Assembly: GCA_022393335.1 (NCBI GenBank)
Contig: JAJEKB010000802.1
Location: 114,754-178,753 of the forward strand
DNA length: 64,000 nucleotides
Reading direction: 5' to 3'
From: Macrotrachela quadricornifera
Lineage: Eukaryota > Rotifera > Eurotatoria > Philodinida > Philodinidae
A program made the translations under genes and the position numbers. Positions within the stretch are counted from its first letter, which is position 1, and each line of letters begins with the position of its first letter. The notes beneath the pieces were generated by a model. The model did not search any database, had not been told where the DNA came from, and saw nothing but the letters and a program-made list of their open reading frames with translations. Of this stretch, positions 37,361 to 48,963 are shown piece after piece.

Positions 37361-39618
37361 GATTTTAACCTCTTATTCGTCTAATAAACTTTTCTTTATA
37401 ATTAATCACTCATTTGAATAATCGTTCATTGGTTTGAACGATTTGTCTTTGTTTCATATATGTGACAATATGTGGCACCATCTAGATTAAAAATTTTTTT
37501 TTTAAATCAAATTTTGTCTATTTTATTTTTCTTGGTTAGATAAATTTACAAAGTTTTTATTTATCTTGAGTGAAATAAAACAGGAAGAAAATTTTAGTTA
37601 TAACAAGATGTTTGCAGATTGATGATTAATAAATTGATAACCACAGGAAAAGTCATTAATGCACTTCGTTTGTATATATATATTTCAATAAATTTTACAC
37701 AAGAATCCATTGATCAAAAATCTTTCAAATCAGACGGAAAAACATATTCAGACTGTGTCAAACATATTTTCGAAATGAAATGATTTTCGATATCAGAGCC
37801 ATCTATGGTATTGAATTAATAGGATATTAATAATAAGCTTGCTATAACATAAGCTAACGAATTTTTATTGATCACAATACTTGGACTGAATTAGTGGTGA
37901 AGCCAAATAGTGCCTACTTATAGAACATTTCCAGGGTTTGGTGCTCTTTTGATTCTGAACTTAGTGCATTGTATAGACCTTAATAAACTACACTTACCTT
38001 GAAAGAAATTCATGTTCATAATATGTTCCTGACAAGATATTAAGTTTTTACTGAATTTTTTTCTATAATACTCTACTTTTATAGCAAAAGTTATATCTTT
38101 GAATTTTAACGTGAAATTTTGTCTATATAAAAACCTCAGCTAGATTAGCTTGTATAAAAAATTTCAGAGTTTTTGGACATAGCCTTTTCGAAATATGGAA
38201 TGAGCTGCTCTAGTCGAGGTTTTTATGTGAACAAAGTTTCAAATAAGCTCAAGAATATAGCTTTGCTACAAAGTGCGATTGCTACAGATAAAACTTATTA
38301 GGAGCTTAATACCTCGTTAGGAACACTATGGGAACGCAATTTCTCAGGGTAAGCATAATTCACTAACGTCTATAAAATATACTAACGAAGGAGGTATTCG
38401 AAGTGTTCATTCGATTTAAAGCTCATATTTTGCCCGTAAGTAGTTAGAGACGACTTATGGCAGTTTCACTGAGTATTTGGATGCAGACGATATTCATGAC
38501 CAACAACGAAGTGCCATGGTTGTAAAAATACTCTTAAAATTTCAGGCACAACTAATACTGCAGCATCGAGATATTCAATTTTCAAAACTGGGTGCTTTTC
38601 TGATGTTTTCGCGCATAGATAGTTGTTTTACACATATTCAATAACTCGATTCTGCAGTATTAGTTAAGCCTGAAATTTTAAGACTATTCTAACAACCATG
38701 GAATCTCTCTGTGGGTCAAAATTCAGGTCTAAATATCGTCTATCGAATTTATAACAATTGTTCCGTCTGAAGCCAGATACTCAGTGAAACGGCCATAAGT
38801 CGACTCTAACTATCTATGGGCAAAATATAAGCTCTAAGTCGAGTAAACACTTCGGATGCCTCCCTCGTAAGTTAAGCAGAAAAATCTTGTTATATACTAA
38901 CTATGATATTGATTGTTGAATATAGTAGTAGATGATAAAATATATCTTTGCATCATAGAACTAACATAAATTGACTGATGTGTATGCGATTGGAACAAAT
39001 GAAGCATAGCTGTTTTGAAATAGTCTGTTAACAGAACAAAGCAAACTGTCCTTATTTATATTATTTCAAATATCTAGATTATGACATAAAATAGACTCTT
39101 ATTTAAAATATTTTCATTTAGTGCCGTTGATATCTCCATCCAATTATGACCGAAACAAATGAAAATTTTTCTAGAGAAAATCAAAAACAGAGTCTAATTA
39201 GTAATTTTAAGAGTTTCAAAAAAGTATCACAATATTCTAACAGAAAAATCAATTGATACTATAATTAAAAAGTTTCTATACATATAAGACAATGATTAAG
39301 TAGAAAAACAACCTTCACAATGATGCATATAACATTAATAAAAATATTCCTTCAAAAACTACTGTTATATTTTTATTCTTATACTTATTTTTATTTATAC
39401 AATATTAATTTAACTCTTTCTCATTTATTCATAATAAAATAATTTCTACAGATGTCGTAAAAAAGAAATGCAATTGGAAGGTTAGATAGGAAGTAAAGTG
39501 AATATATATTGTGTTTTGTTTTTCCTTTTGAAGCAAAAAGTATCTTATTTTTTTCCAAGTTTGACTCATACAAGTTTATTTTTCTTTAAAAATTGTATTA
39601 ATTTATTCAAATATAATA
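37361..39618. other. Divergent intergenic region with large foldback element
   Basis: About 2.3 kb between the RSF1 start (minus strand) and the RAD23 start (plus strand), so both promoters lie here. The middle is occupied by a foldback element at about 38379-38875. No gene was recognised. Confidence 0.55.
38379..38875. mobile_element. Large foldback element, about 500 bp
   Basis: The left arm (ACTAACGAAGGAGGTATTCG, then GCTCATATTTTGCCC, GACTTATGGCAGTTTCACTG, CTAATACTGCAG) pairs along its length with the right arm (CTGCAGTATTAGT, CAGTGAAACGGCCATAAGTC, GGGCAAAATATAAGC, CTTCGGATGCCTCCCTCGT). The arms are about 200 nt each with a short loop near 38600. It has no open frame. Divergence between the arms shows it is not recent. 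Confidence 0.75.
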
Positions 39619-42600
39619 ATGAAATTAGAAATTAAAAATTTACATAATGATACCTTTACAGTTGAATGTGATAGCGATATTACAGTAAGTTTTATTTTTA
39701 AATAAATAATATTAATTTGAAGAATCTTTCTATTATTTAAGGTAAGAGTACTTAAAGACAAAATAGTTGAAAAAAAGGATCTGGCAGAAAAATATAGTTG
39801 GGATCCTGAGTATATTAAATTACTTCATAAAGGAAAAGTTATGGATGATGATGAAACAGTTGAACATTATGATATACAACCTGATCAATTCCTTGTTCTT
39901 GTTAAACAATCACAAGACAGACCTAAACCAAAAGTATAAAAATTTTCTTTAATAATTAAATTATTATTTGTATTTGATTATTCTAGCCAAAAAAGAAACC
40001 TAATCAAGACTTTAATAATTTTATGGGGTTTGTTTTTTTCTGTTTATTTTATTATAGAAAAAAATTATTTAAAAATAATATTTTAGTGGTTTTAATTCTC
40101 CACATGGTATGTCACATATGCCAAATTCATTTATGCAACAACCGTTTTCATCAAATTCATTAATGCAACAACCGTTCTCATCAAATTCACTTATGCAGCA
40201 ACCATTTTCATCAAATACATTTCCCCAGCAACCATTTTCTTCATCAAATACATTTCCGCAACAATCATTTCCATCAAATACATTTTCACAACAACAAAAA
40301 CATACACCAGTAGTGCCTGATACATCAGACACAACACCAGAATCATTTTCAACAGCTGAAGAACGTGAAGAAGCTCTTCAGAATTTGTTAGTAATGGGTT
40401 TTGATCGTTCAGACTGTGAAAAAGCATTACGTGCTAGTTTCTATAATGTAGAAACTGCTGTGGAATATTTAACATCGGTACGAAGCAAATGAAATTTCAT
40501 ATATTTTGTTTAAATTATTATATTTTCTTAGGGCAATATTCCTACCATAGATACAACACCTACAGTTTTACCAGCAACTGGATTAGGACAACCATCATCA
40601 GGCATTTTAAATCCTCCACGAGGTCGATCAAGTCCAACGATTGATCATAATCCAACCGGAGGAGGTAATTAATTTATACTTTTTTTTTCTGATGCGAACA
40701 TCAATTGAAAAATGGTCAGTGTTATATAAGACTTAGGAAATAGAAAGTTTTATTCAGGAAAAATTCATTTGCAAATTTTGAGGAAAGAATTGAGTATAAA
40801 AAAAATTATTTATTTTCGTGTAATAAGTTTATTTCATTCGATCATTCTCTTCTATTCTAAACGAGAAAAAGTCGTAATATTACATGATTCTAGAGGATCA
40901 TTAATCATCTAATAAATTCCTTATCATTTCAAGATATTTAAAAAAAATAGAAGGTTTTCTGAATTGTAAATTTTATTGTAGATTAATGTATATAGTTTGA
41001 AAATGATTTGCTATAAAAAATGTGTACATATTTGATCTTGAAACAGATTCTTTTTTTTTCTATCTTTTAATAGAATTTCAAATAACGGATTATATAGAAT
41101 ATAAAAGGGAGAATTTTATAGACTAGTATTACTGTTTATTAATTGAAATTATAAATGTTTTTATTAAAGATGAATATTTCAATTGATTAAAACTCAAAAA
41201 ATATCTATTTCGATTATGACAAATTTTCATAGTTCATTAACTACTGAACTTTGGATTAGAAAAAGAGAATTAAAATTATTATCCATTTCAAAATATAGGA
41301 GCAGTGACTACTTTATAAATAAATTTTTTGTAGTTCACGATATAGAAATCGAGTCTTTAGCGTTAGAAAGAGTAAGGACGAAAACATCGATCTGTATGAA
41401 GTTAATTAGGTTTAGGAATCTTTTGTATAGTTGTTTGCAGTCAAATATCTTATTTGTCGTCTATTTTCATGAGTTTTTGTTAGGAGCTAACATCACATGA
41501 GACTAAAATATAGCCCAAATCGTCCCGTATCTACGCTAAAATGTTTATATTTTTATGTTCAAGCTTAAAAAATACTTAAGAATAAAACCTAAAGATTTGA
41601 AAAATCTTAGCATACTTACAAGAAGATTTAGGCTACATTTTGATCTAATTTGACGTTTACTTGTCAGAAAAACCTATGAAAATGGACGACAAATAAGATA
41701 TTTGATTGCGAACAACTATACAAAAGAATTCTAAATCTAATGAATCTTATACAGATTGATCCTCTTCTTCCTTTATCTACCTTGCTCTTTCGTATGTAAA
41801 ATCTACGACCTCTATAGCTTGAATTGTTGAAAAATTATTCACACAATAATCATTGCTCTTAGATTTTGAAATGCATAATATTTCAGCATATCATTATCAA
41901 CATTATCACTTTTTACATTGAATTTAGATGTAAGTACAAATATTCGACAAATGCGTCAACTACTTCAACAAAATCCTGAACAACTTCAATTACTTAAAAA
42001 TACATTAAAAGATGAACATCCAGAAATTGCTAACGTAAATAATACAATGTTTTTTTTCATAATTTTCATTTATTTATTTTTATAATCAGATGATTGATGA
42101 GGATCCACAAGCTTTTCTTAATTTACTTAATCAAGCAGGAAATGCTGATAATGATGATAATCAAGCACCAACTGGTGCTAATAATACTCCTGGTACAGGT
42201 GGACAAGGTGGTACAATAACTGTTTCACTTTCATCTCAAGAACAACAAACGATTAATCGAGTTTGTATTTATTTTACTTGAATTGGAAAAAACGAAATTG
42301 ATAAAGGATCGAATCTAAGTTAAAGTGGTCGATGATGATAAATCGTTCACCTTTATCAGAAAAATGTTGACGATCTGAACTAAACATGCACTACCATCTG
42401 AGACCATTTTTATATATTAAATAAGAAAAAAAATATTTTTCTTAAAGAAAAAAAAAACAAACTAAATAATAATTTGTTTTTCCTCTTTATTTTAGTTACA
42501 AGAAATGGGTTTCGACCGAAATCGTGCTATTGAAGCTTTTCTTACTTGTGATCGAAACGAAGAATTAGCAATTAATTATCTCTTAAATAGTTTTGATTAA
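39619..42600 (+). CDS. RAD23: RAD23 (UBL-UBA-XPC-binding-UBA)
   Basis: Eight exons (39619-39684, 39742-39933, 39987-40027, 40087-40477, 40532-40664, 41928-42034, 42090-42260, 42496-42600) give 401 residues. RAD23 shuttles ubiquitylated proteins to the proteasome and stabilises XPC in nucleotide excision repair. Domains in order: N-terminal ubiquitin-like domain (KLEIKNLHNDTFTVE to FLVLVKQ), a low-complexity linker with the repeated decapeptide SNSLMQQPFS, UBA1 (EEALQNLLVMGFDRSDCEKA), XPC-binding domain (IRQMRQLLQQNPEQLQLL; NMIDEDPQAFLNLLNQ), a Gly/Thr-rich spacer, and UBA2 (INRLQEMGFDRNRAIEAFL) at the very C-terminus, as in all RAD23s. The length is typical. The 1.26-kb intron 40665-41927 contains a foldback element; other introns are 50-240 nt. 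Confidence 0.95.
40110..40300 (+). repeat. Degenerate 30-nt tandem repeat in RAD23 linker
   Basis: The coding sequence repeats ATGCAACAACCGTTTTCATC-like units about six times, giving MQQPFSSNS / PQQPFSSNT peptides between the UBL and UBA1 domains. It replaces the usual Thr/Pro/Ala-rich linker with a Gln/Phe/Ser-rich one. The first three units are nearly identical, which suggests recent expansion. Confidence 0.75.
41340..41822. mobile_element. Foldback element in RAD23 intron 5
   Basis: The left arm (GAAAGAGTAAGGAC, ATCGATCTGTATGAAG, TTGTATAGTTGTTTGCAGTC, TTATTTGTCGTC) pairs with the right arm (GACGACAAATAAG, TTGCGAACAACTATACAA, CTTATACAGATTGAT, CTTGCTCTTTC). The inner ACTAAAATATAGCCC also pairs with GGCTACATTTTGAT, so nearly all of the 480 bp is self-complementary. 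It has no coding capacity and appears tolerated as part of an intron. Confidence 0.7.
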
Positions 42601-42869
42601 AATAAAAACGAATATATAATAAACTGATATTATTATGTTTTAAAACTTTTCTCTTTTTTTATAATGTACAAAAAAACGATATTCTAATTATCGAATATTT
42701 CTTATGCGTTTCGTTAAAAATTATTTCCTACATTCATGTATGCAGTATTCTTTGTACTTTTCTATAAGCAGTATCACCGGTGTCTGTTTTTTAATAATTA
42801 ATTTCTGATCTTTATTTTTGATTTTAAAATAAACATCAAAGAAACAAAAAAGATAATTCATATATACAA

Positions 42870-42887
42870 ATTTCACAGATTGATATG
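42870..42887 (+). promoter_or_regulatory. Splice acceptor just upstream of COA7 start
   Basis: AAATTTCACAG ends at 42878, six bases before the COA7 ATG at 42885, in the 284-bp gap after RAD23. This fits a trans-splice acceptor in a two-gene transcript or a 5' UTR intron end. Confidence 0.35.
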
Positions 42888-43695
42888 ACTTATTTTGCAC
42901 CAAAATCTGAAGAAGAATATAAAGAATATTTGGATAATTTACTTGTTGAATATCAATTTGCTTGTTTTAGTGAAAAACTTGGTGATGGTATGTTTAGTTA
43001 ATTCTATTATTTATTAATTTTCTTTTTTCTTTTCTAATTTAAGGTTGTTATCGATTAGCTAATTATCATGAAATTATTAAAATGGATCATCCAACAGCTG
43101 CTAAAATATATAAAATGTCATGTGATGAAATGAATTATGGACATGGATGTTATCGTTATGGTACATTTGCATTTCTTGGTCGAGGTAATATAAATGAAAT
43201 TTATTAAAATAAAAAAAAAAAAAAACATTGAAATTATTTATTTAATAAGGTATGGAAAAAGATATTCCACTTTCAACGAAGTATTTTGACCGTGCATGTG
43301 AATTAGGATATTTTAAAGGTTGTCATAATGCTGGTATTGCTTATATGGAAGGTGATGGATGTGAAAAAAATGTTAATCGAGCGTTAGATTATTATAAAAA
43401 AGCTTGTTTAGGATCTATTGGTGAATCATGTTTAAATCTTTGGTCAGCTTATTTTAATGGACATAAAGGAGATGTTGTTAAGGATGGATCAAAAGCACTT
43501 GATTATGCATCAAAAGCATGTGATTTAGATATGTTTCAAGGATGTGTTAATGCAACAATTATGTGTCGACGTGGTGATGGTGTAGTAAAAGATCCTGAAC
43601 GTGAAAAATATTTTATACAAAAAGCAAATGATATCAAAAAGAAATTAAATGAACCCGGTGTTCAATTTGGTGAAACACATAAAAATTTAGATTAA
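42885..43695 (+). CDS. COA7: COA7, cytochrome c oxidase assembly factor with Sel1 repeats
   Basis: Three exons (42885-42987, 43044-43184, 43250-43695) encode 229 residues, almost the same length as human COA7 (231). COA7 is a mitochondrial intermembrane-space protein needed for complex IV assembly. Five Sel1-like helical repeats each carry a pair of cysteines 7-8 residues apart (ACFSEKLGDGC; SCDEMNYGHGC; ACELGYFKGC; ACLGSIGESC; ACDLDMFQGC), which form the repeat disulfides imported through the Mia40 route. Landmarks are DGCYRLANYHE, HNAGIAYMEGDGC, ALDYYKKAC and MCRRGDGVVKDPE. There is no cleavable presequence, as expected for this import route. It follows RAD23 on the same strand at 284 bp, so joint transcription is possible but unproven. 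Confidence 0.92.
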
Positions 43696-45400
43696 AATTA
43701 TCATTTTAGTGATTTAAAATCTATTAGGTATTTTTTTTTTCAAATAAAAAACAAATTGAATATCGATGGATTAATTAGAGAGATTTATATTCAATTGTTT
43801 ATAAAAATAACAAATTATATTGATAATACCATTATTAGAGTAATTATGTATAATCATATACAGGGAATGGTCTAGGATAAAATGATTACTTTTTGTTCTT
43901 TATTTTAGAGATACTTTCTAGTGTTTCCAAAAGTTGGTTCAAGACTTACTGAATAAAGAATTTTTTACTTTACAAAATCATATACTCTTTGAAATCAATA
44001 AAAAATGTGAAGAATTAAGAGGTACAAAATAATATTTGTTTGAAATTTTGACAATTTGTCAGATATTTGGTCAAAAACTATTTTATACCTCTTGATTCTT
44101 CAAATGGTTTCTTTGGTTATAGAGTCTTGAATCAACTCTTGGAATCAATGAAAAGTATTTTAAGAACAAAAGTAACTATCTTTCAATAACAAAGTGTTAC
44201 TGTTAAGTTATTAGTCAAAATGTTTATATTCTATTCATGTATTTGCATATATTTGACAAATACTAAAATTATGGATTACAATCAAAATCTTGTTGCCTTT
44301 CTCAAAATGAACTAAGAAATTTGACACTAATTTTTGTTTCTGAATAATAAATAAATTTTTGAATGAACTGAAAAAAGCTGTTTGAATAGCAAAAAAAAAC
44401 GAGTTTTTGTTAGTTGTCATATATCCTTTTGCGAAGATATGAAGAATTATTAGATTCAACAATTTGATTGTATAAATAGTCCTGTACAATGTGTAATGAC
44501 AAATTGAGATTTAGCATTCACCTATATGAAGCGATAGCCATTACGTCAATATCTGTTTTTCGTTTAATCAAAAACATCGAATTTTTCAAAAATAATAACG
44601 ATAAAAATGTGATAGTTGATGTGCCTTATCGAAAGATAAGAATAGAAAAATAAAAATAGCACATATTGTATAGTAGATTTTGCCCTACTAAAATATATAT
44701 AAACAAGAGTACAATCTTGTAGTTTGAGATCTCAATGGATAATACAACTCGAAATATTTTATTTTCAAACAGAATTTTCCAATCTTTCAAAAACTTTCTC
44801 ATCATTTCAAGACAAAACGCCTGGAAATTCATATCGAGATAGTGCATAAAATTCCTATTCTAATCCAACATTTTTCACATATCTTAAATATCTACAAGAC
44901 AAATACAACTAATTTATGAAAAAACTGTCCTAATTATTCATTATTTATAATTCTTATTATATTTTTGTACTCTCTAAAATTGTATACATGTTTTTTGTAA
45001 TATATTTATTAATATTTTTGTATGATTTTAAATAATAGAAATGAGAAGAAGAAGAAAAGAGACAGAACAAACTAATTATAAAGACATAAATGATAAATTT
45101 GAAAAGAAGAAAAAAGAGAATAGTGTGACTTGTGCATGCTCTAAGAAAAAGAAAAATTAAAACGATTGTTTTGTTTCAGTGGTAAAAGAGAAGAAGAAAT
45201 AAAAGCATGTTTTGTTTTGCTGCCACTGCTGCGCACATACAAATTCACACAAAGGTGATATGGGTTTAATAGACAAAAAAAAAAAGAGAAAAGAAGAACA
45301 TGATAGAAAAAAAAAGAAAAGATGTTTGTTTGTTGCTGTTGCTGTTGTTAATGTTATTGCCACCATTCAATAATAATAATAATAATATTGATTGAAAATT
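43696..45400. other. Convergent intergenic region with foldback element
   Basis: About 1.7 kb between the 3' ends of COA7 (+) and tropomyosin (-). It contains an inverted repeat at 43915-44172 and, nearer tropomyosin, purine-rich tracts (45040-45310) and a TAA/TAATAA microsatellite (about 45370-45390). No gene was recognised. Confidence 0.5.
43915..44172. repeat. Inverted-repeat element downstream of COA7
   Basis: The left arm (AGATACTTTCTAGTGTTTCC, GTTGGTTCAAGACT, GAAGAATTAAGAGGTA) pairs with the right arm (TACCTCTTGATTCTTC, AGTCTTGAATCAAC, GGAATCAATGAAAAGTATT). The arms are about 110 nt each and imperfect. It has no open frame and looks like an old foldback element. Confidence 0.55.
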
Positions 45401-47783
45401 TTAATAGCCCGACAATTCGTTTAATGTCATGTCGAGTTCTTCGCTTACGCCCTTGTATTTCTCCTTTTCGGCAAGTAATTCGTCTACAAAGAAATATATT
45501 ATATAATTTGAATTAAATTAAATATGATTAATTTACCTTCGAGACGATCGACTTCCTTTTGCAATTTAGCCATTGTACGTTCAGCCAAATCGGCACGTTG
45601 TTCAGCCTATAATCATAGGATAAATATATTTTCAATTTTATTTCAATATAAAACAAAAAGAAAGAAAAACTTACATCTTTAAGACGTGTAGTTAAATCAC
45701 GAATTTGTTCTTCATAACTTTCTTCACGTTGCATGGCCTAAATAAATCATATATAAATATTATAAATTTTAAAATAGATTTTACCTCTTGTTCTGAAACT
45801 TCAAGTGATTTCATATTGTTACCAACAACTTTAAGTTCTTCTTCGAGTTCAAGAATTTTTCTAAAAAAAAAGAAAAATTATAAAATATTTTTAATTTTAA
45901 ATATAAATATATATCTTACGCTTCAGCGGCTTCAGCACGATCTTCAGCACGTTCTAAATCGACTTCCATAATAGCAATACGACGTGCAACCTGAATTTAT
46001 AGACAAGAATATTTCTTTTATTTTTCTTAATAAAATATTTAAATAAAAATACCTCATCGTATTTTCGATCAGAATCTTCAGCAATAAGTTGTGCTTCAGC
46101 CAATTGTTGTTCAAGTGTAGCAATACGTTCATCATCTTGATATGTACGTTGTTCAAGACCTTTGCGACCACTTAAAATTAATAAAAATAAATAAATAAAT
46201 AAATAAATAAAAGAGGTTGTTTTTCGAACAACTTAATTTATCTTATCTTACCGTTCACTTTCATCAGCTGCATGTGAAGCTTCATCAAGTTTTTGTGTTG
46301 TTTGTGTAAGACGTTCTTCAGCACGTTCAAGATCTTCTTCAACTAATTGTAAACGACGTTGAAGACCAGCTAATTCAGCTTCAGCCTAAAATTAAAAAAA
46401 ATATATATATTGTTTCTTTTGTTTTATAAATTAATATCAAAATTATTTTTAATATATTTATATTTTCTTTCATATTATATTGTTAATAAGAATTGAAAAT
46501 TTTTATTTAATGTTTACCTCTTTTAATACATTAATAATATCTGTAACTTCAGTTTGCATAATGGAAATTTTTAGATTGAATGTTATTTGAGATGAATATG
46601 GAGGTACTTGATATATTTCACAACCGGGTTTTACTGGACGACGAGAAGATTTTACTAATGAAGATGATAAAGAAGCAGAAGAAGAAGAAGTAGAAGAAGA
46701 AGATGAAGAACATGAAGAAGAAGAAGATATAGAACAAGTCATTTCATTATCATTTGATGATAATTGAAATGTATCATCATCATTATCATTTAAACAATAG
46801 TCACGTAAACGTTCATTATCATAAAATTTTTGACGAATTTGTTTAACACGTTCATTATGTAAAATATTTGATATAATATAATTTGATCGTTGTGTTGATT
46901 GTTGATATACTTGAAAACGTGATTTTGATGTTGATGAACGATTTGTTTTATTTTTATTTGATTTTATTGTTCCTGTTGTTGTTGTTGTTGTTGTTGCTTG
47001 TGATGGTAATAATGATGGATGACGATTTTTAAATAAATTATAGAATTCAATTGCATTTATTTGGCCTTTAGCCAATAGTATACTTAGATTATCTTGTGTC
47101 ATGATTAGTATTTTTGTTAGAAAAAAAAATCTTCTTTCTTCTATATGTATTGATGGCCTTTCTTATACATAGATAGATAAATGTATGTATGAATAGATAT
47201 GCGCATATTATTTCCCAGAAAAGAAAAGGAAAAAGAATAATACTCTCAACAACGATGGTACGTATAAATGAAGAAGGAAGAAAAAAAGAGAAAAGGGAGA
47301 GATGAGAGAGAGAGAGAGAAATGGATAGACAAAGATTTACTATGTATGTTTAGAATTGATGATGGATATTGTGAAGCGAATAGAGAAAAAAAAGAAAAAT
47401 AAATCAGACTTACATCAGTAGCAGCCTTCTCTTTAGCTTCAAGTTTTGCATTAGCTTCACCTAATTGTTCTTGAGCGGCATCAAGTTCAGATTCGATCTG
47501 TTGGATTCGTTTTTGTAAACCATTACTTTCTTCTTCAGACTAAAATAGATAAATAAATAAAAATAATGAAAATATTTTTATAAAAATAAAATAAAAACTA
47601 AAAAAAAATGGATTTAAATTAAGATTAAGAAAAACTTACTGCTTTAAGTTTTTCTTCAAAATCCTTTTGACGTTGTTCGGCTTGATCAGCACGATCAACA
47701 GCATTTTCTTTTTCAAGCTTCATGGCTTGCATTTTCTTTTTGATGGAATCCATCGTAGCTGTTGTATTTGCATTTGACGACAT
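45401..47783 (-). CDS. TPM: Tropomyosin, with two alternative first exons
   Basis: Tropomyosin is a coiled-coil dimer that polymerises along actin. Minus-strand exons give [20 protein letters not shown] from the second ATG (47753) through to NELSGY at 45401: exactly 284 residues, the canonical long form. The first ATG at 47783 would add ten residues ([10 protein letters not shown]) before the canonical N-terminus, which matters because the acetylated first Met helps head-to-tail assembly. Heptad repeats are unbroken throughout ([40 protein letters not shown]). An alternative first exon, 47102-46518, has an open frame of 195 codons with a good GTAAAC donor and joins in phase to the [11 protein letters not shown] exon, the same junction used by vertebrate short isoforms. 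The gene shows conserved exon logic: exons 1-2 or exon 1b, then shared exons. Confidence 0.93.
46518..47102 (-). CDS. Alternative tropomyosin first exon with long low-complexity N-terminus
   Basis: The frame [20 protein letters not shown] runs 195 codons to the donor at 46517. It contains a Thr-run, basic Ser/Lys-rich stretch, poly-Ser ([13 protein letters not shown]), then [15 protein letters not shown] and [14 protein letters not shown] just before the splice into the tropomyosin exon 3 equivalent. A downstream Met at MQTEV would give a conventional short isoform. Whether the long N-terminus is translated cannot be told from sequence. Confidence 0.55.
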
Positions 47784-48230
47784 TTTTGACCGGTTTGGCT
47801 TTTTAAAATTTTAATGTAAAATTAAAAACGATTCGTCTATAAACCAGATAATTACACTTCCAACAGATCTTTAAATAAGAAATAAAGATATAAGAAAACA
47901 AAACTAAGTAAACGTAAAATAATTCTTCAGTAAAGATAACTGAATAGTAATACAGAATAAAAAAGAAGAAAGATATTATTCTACTACATATAAGGAAACG
48001 ATTGTGTCCAACACATATACAAACCCTAGAAGAGAAAAACGAAGCGCGGTTCCTTATGCCTACGCTACAGATAATAATAACAACAACAACAACAACAAAC
48101 TCTCTGAAGATGCAGTATACAGACGTTCTCTCTTTCTCTCTCGGGTGCGTTTACATACCGCTTTTGCTGTATGTGGGTGGTAGGATAGGCAATGATGATG
48201 AAGAGGAAAAATTGCGGTTTATTAGTTACG

Positions 48231-48273
<43 letters not shown>

Positions 48274-48963
48274 ACGCATATGGGTATGTGGAAACAGATA
48301 GATTTAGCCTCTTTTGCTTCTCTCTATATGTTTACTTGTCATCAGTAAAGGAACCATCGACGGCTATATAGTTAGTTGTATGGTACCGTTTTTCTTCGTC
48401 GAGCTATATTTTTTTTCCTTTTTCTCTTTTCTGCTGTATACTGTACAACCGATGGCTGTAATAGGGGCGGAGAGAGTCTAAAAATATTTACGCTTAAGCA
48501 CCACAACGACGGCATCGACAACGTGTTGCTTAACGATGCTAACATTTTCTTGTCTTATACTCTGCATTTGTTGGATGAGATCGAAAAAAGCGTATTGGTA
48601 CTAGAAAGGATATCATCTAAGAAAGAAAAGAAAGACGAGAAAAAAATTCTATATCCATACTATTATCATTTGCTATTAAGAAGAAAAAGAAGAAGAGAAA
48701 AAAATGGATAGAGTCGTTTTCTTTGCTAATACAACTACTCTTGTCTTCACTATATACGTGTCCACATATTCATATACGGGGAAAAAAACTTTGTTGTTAA
48801 GAATAATATATGACATTATCATCCTAATTGAGAAAAACGCACCAAACTCTTCGATTATAGAACAAGCAAATGTACAAAAAAAAACTCTAATAAACATTGT
48901 GCAATATAACATACACAAAAATAGAAAGGAAACAAAAAAAAAAAATTCATTTTTGTTTTTTTT
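47784..48963. other. Tropomyosin upstream region with microsatellites
   Basis: About 1.2 kb between the tropomyosin start and the 3' end of the forkhead gene. It probably contains the tropomyosin promoter and 5' UTR. It holds an ACAACA repeat (48079-48097) and a TA microsatellite (48236-48270). Open frames here are spurious. Confidence 0.5.
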
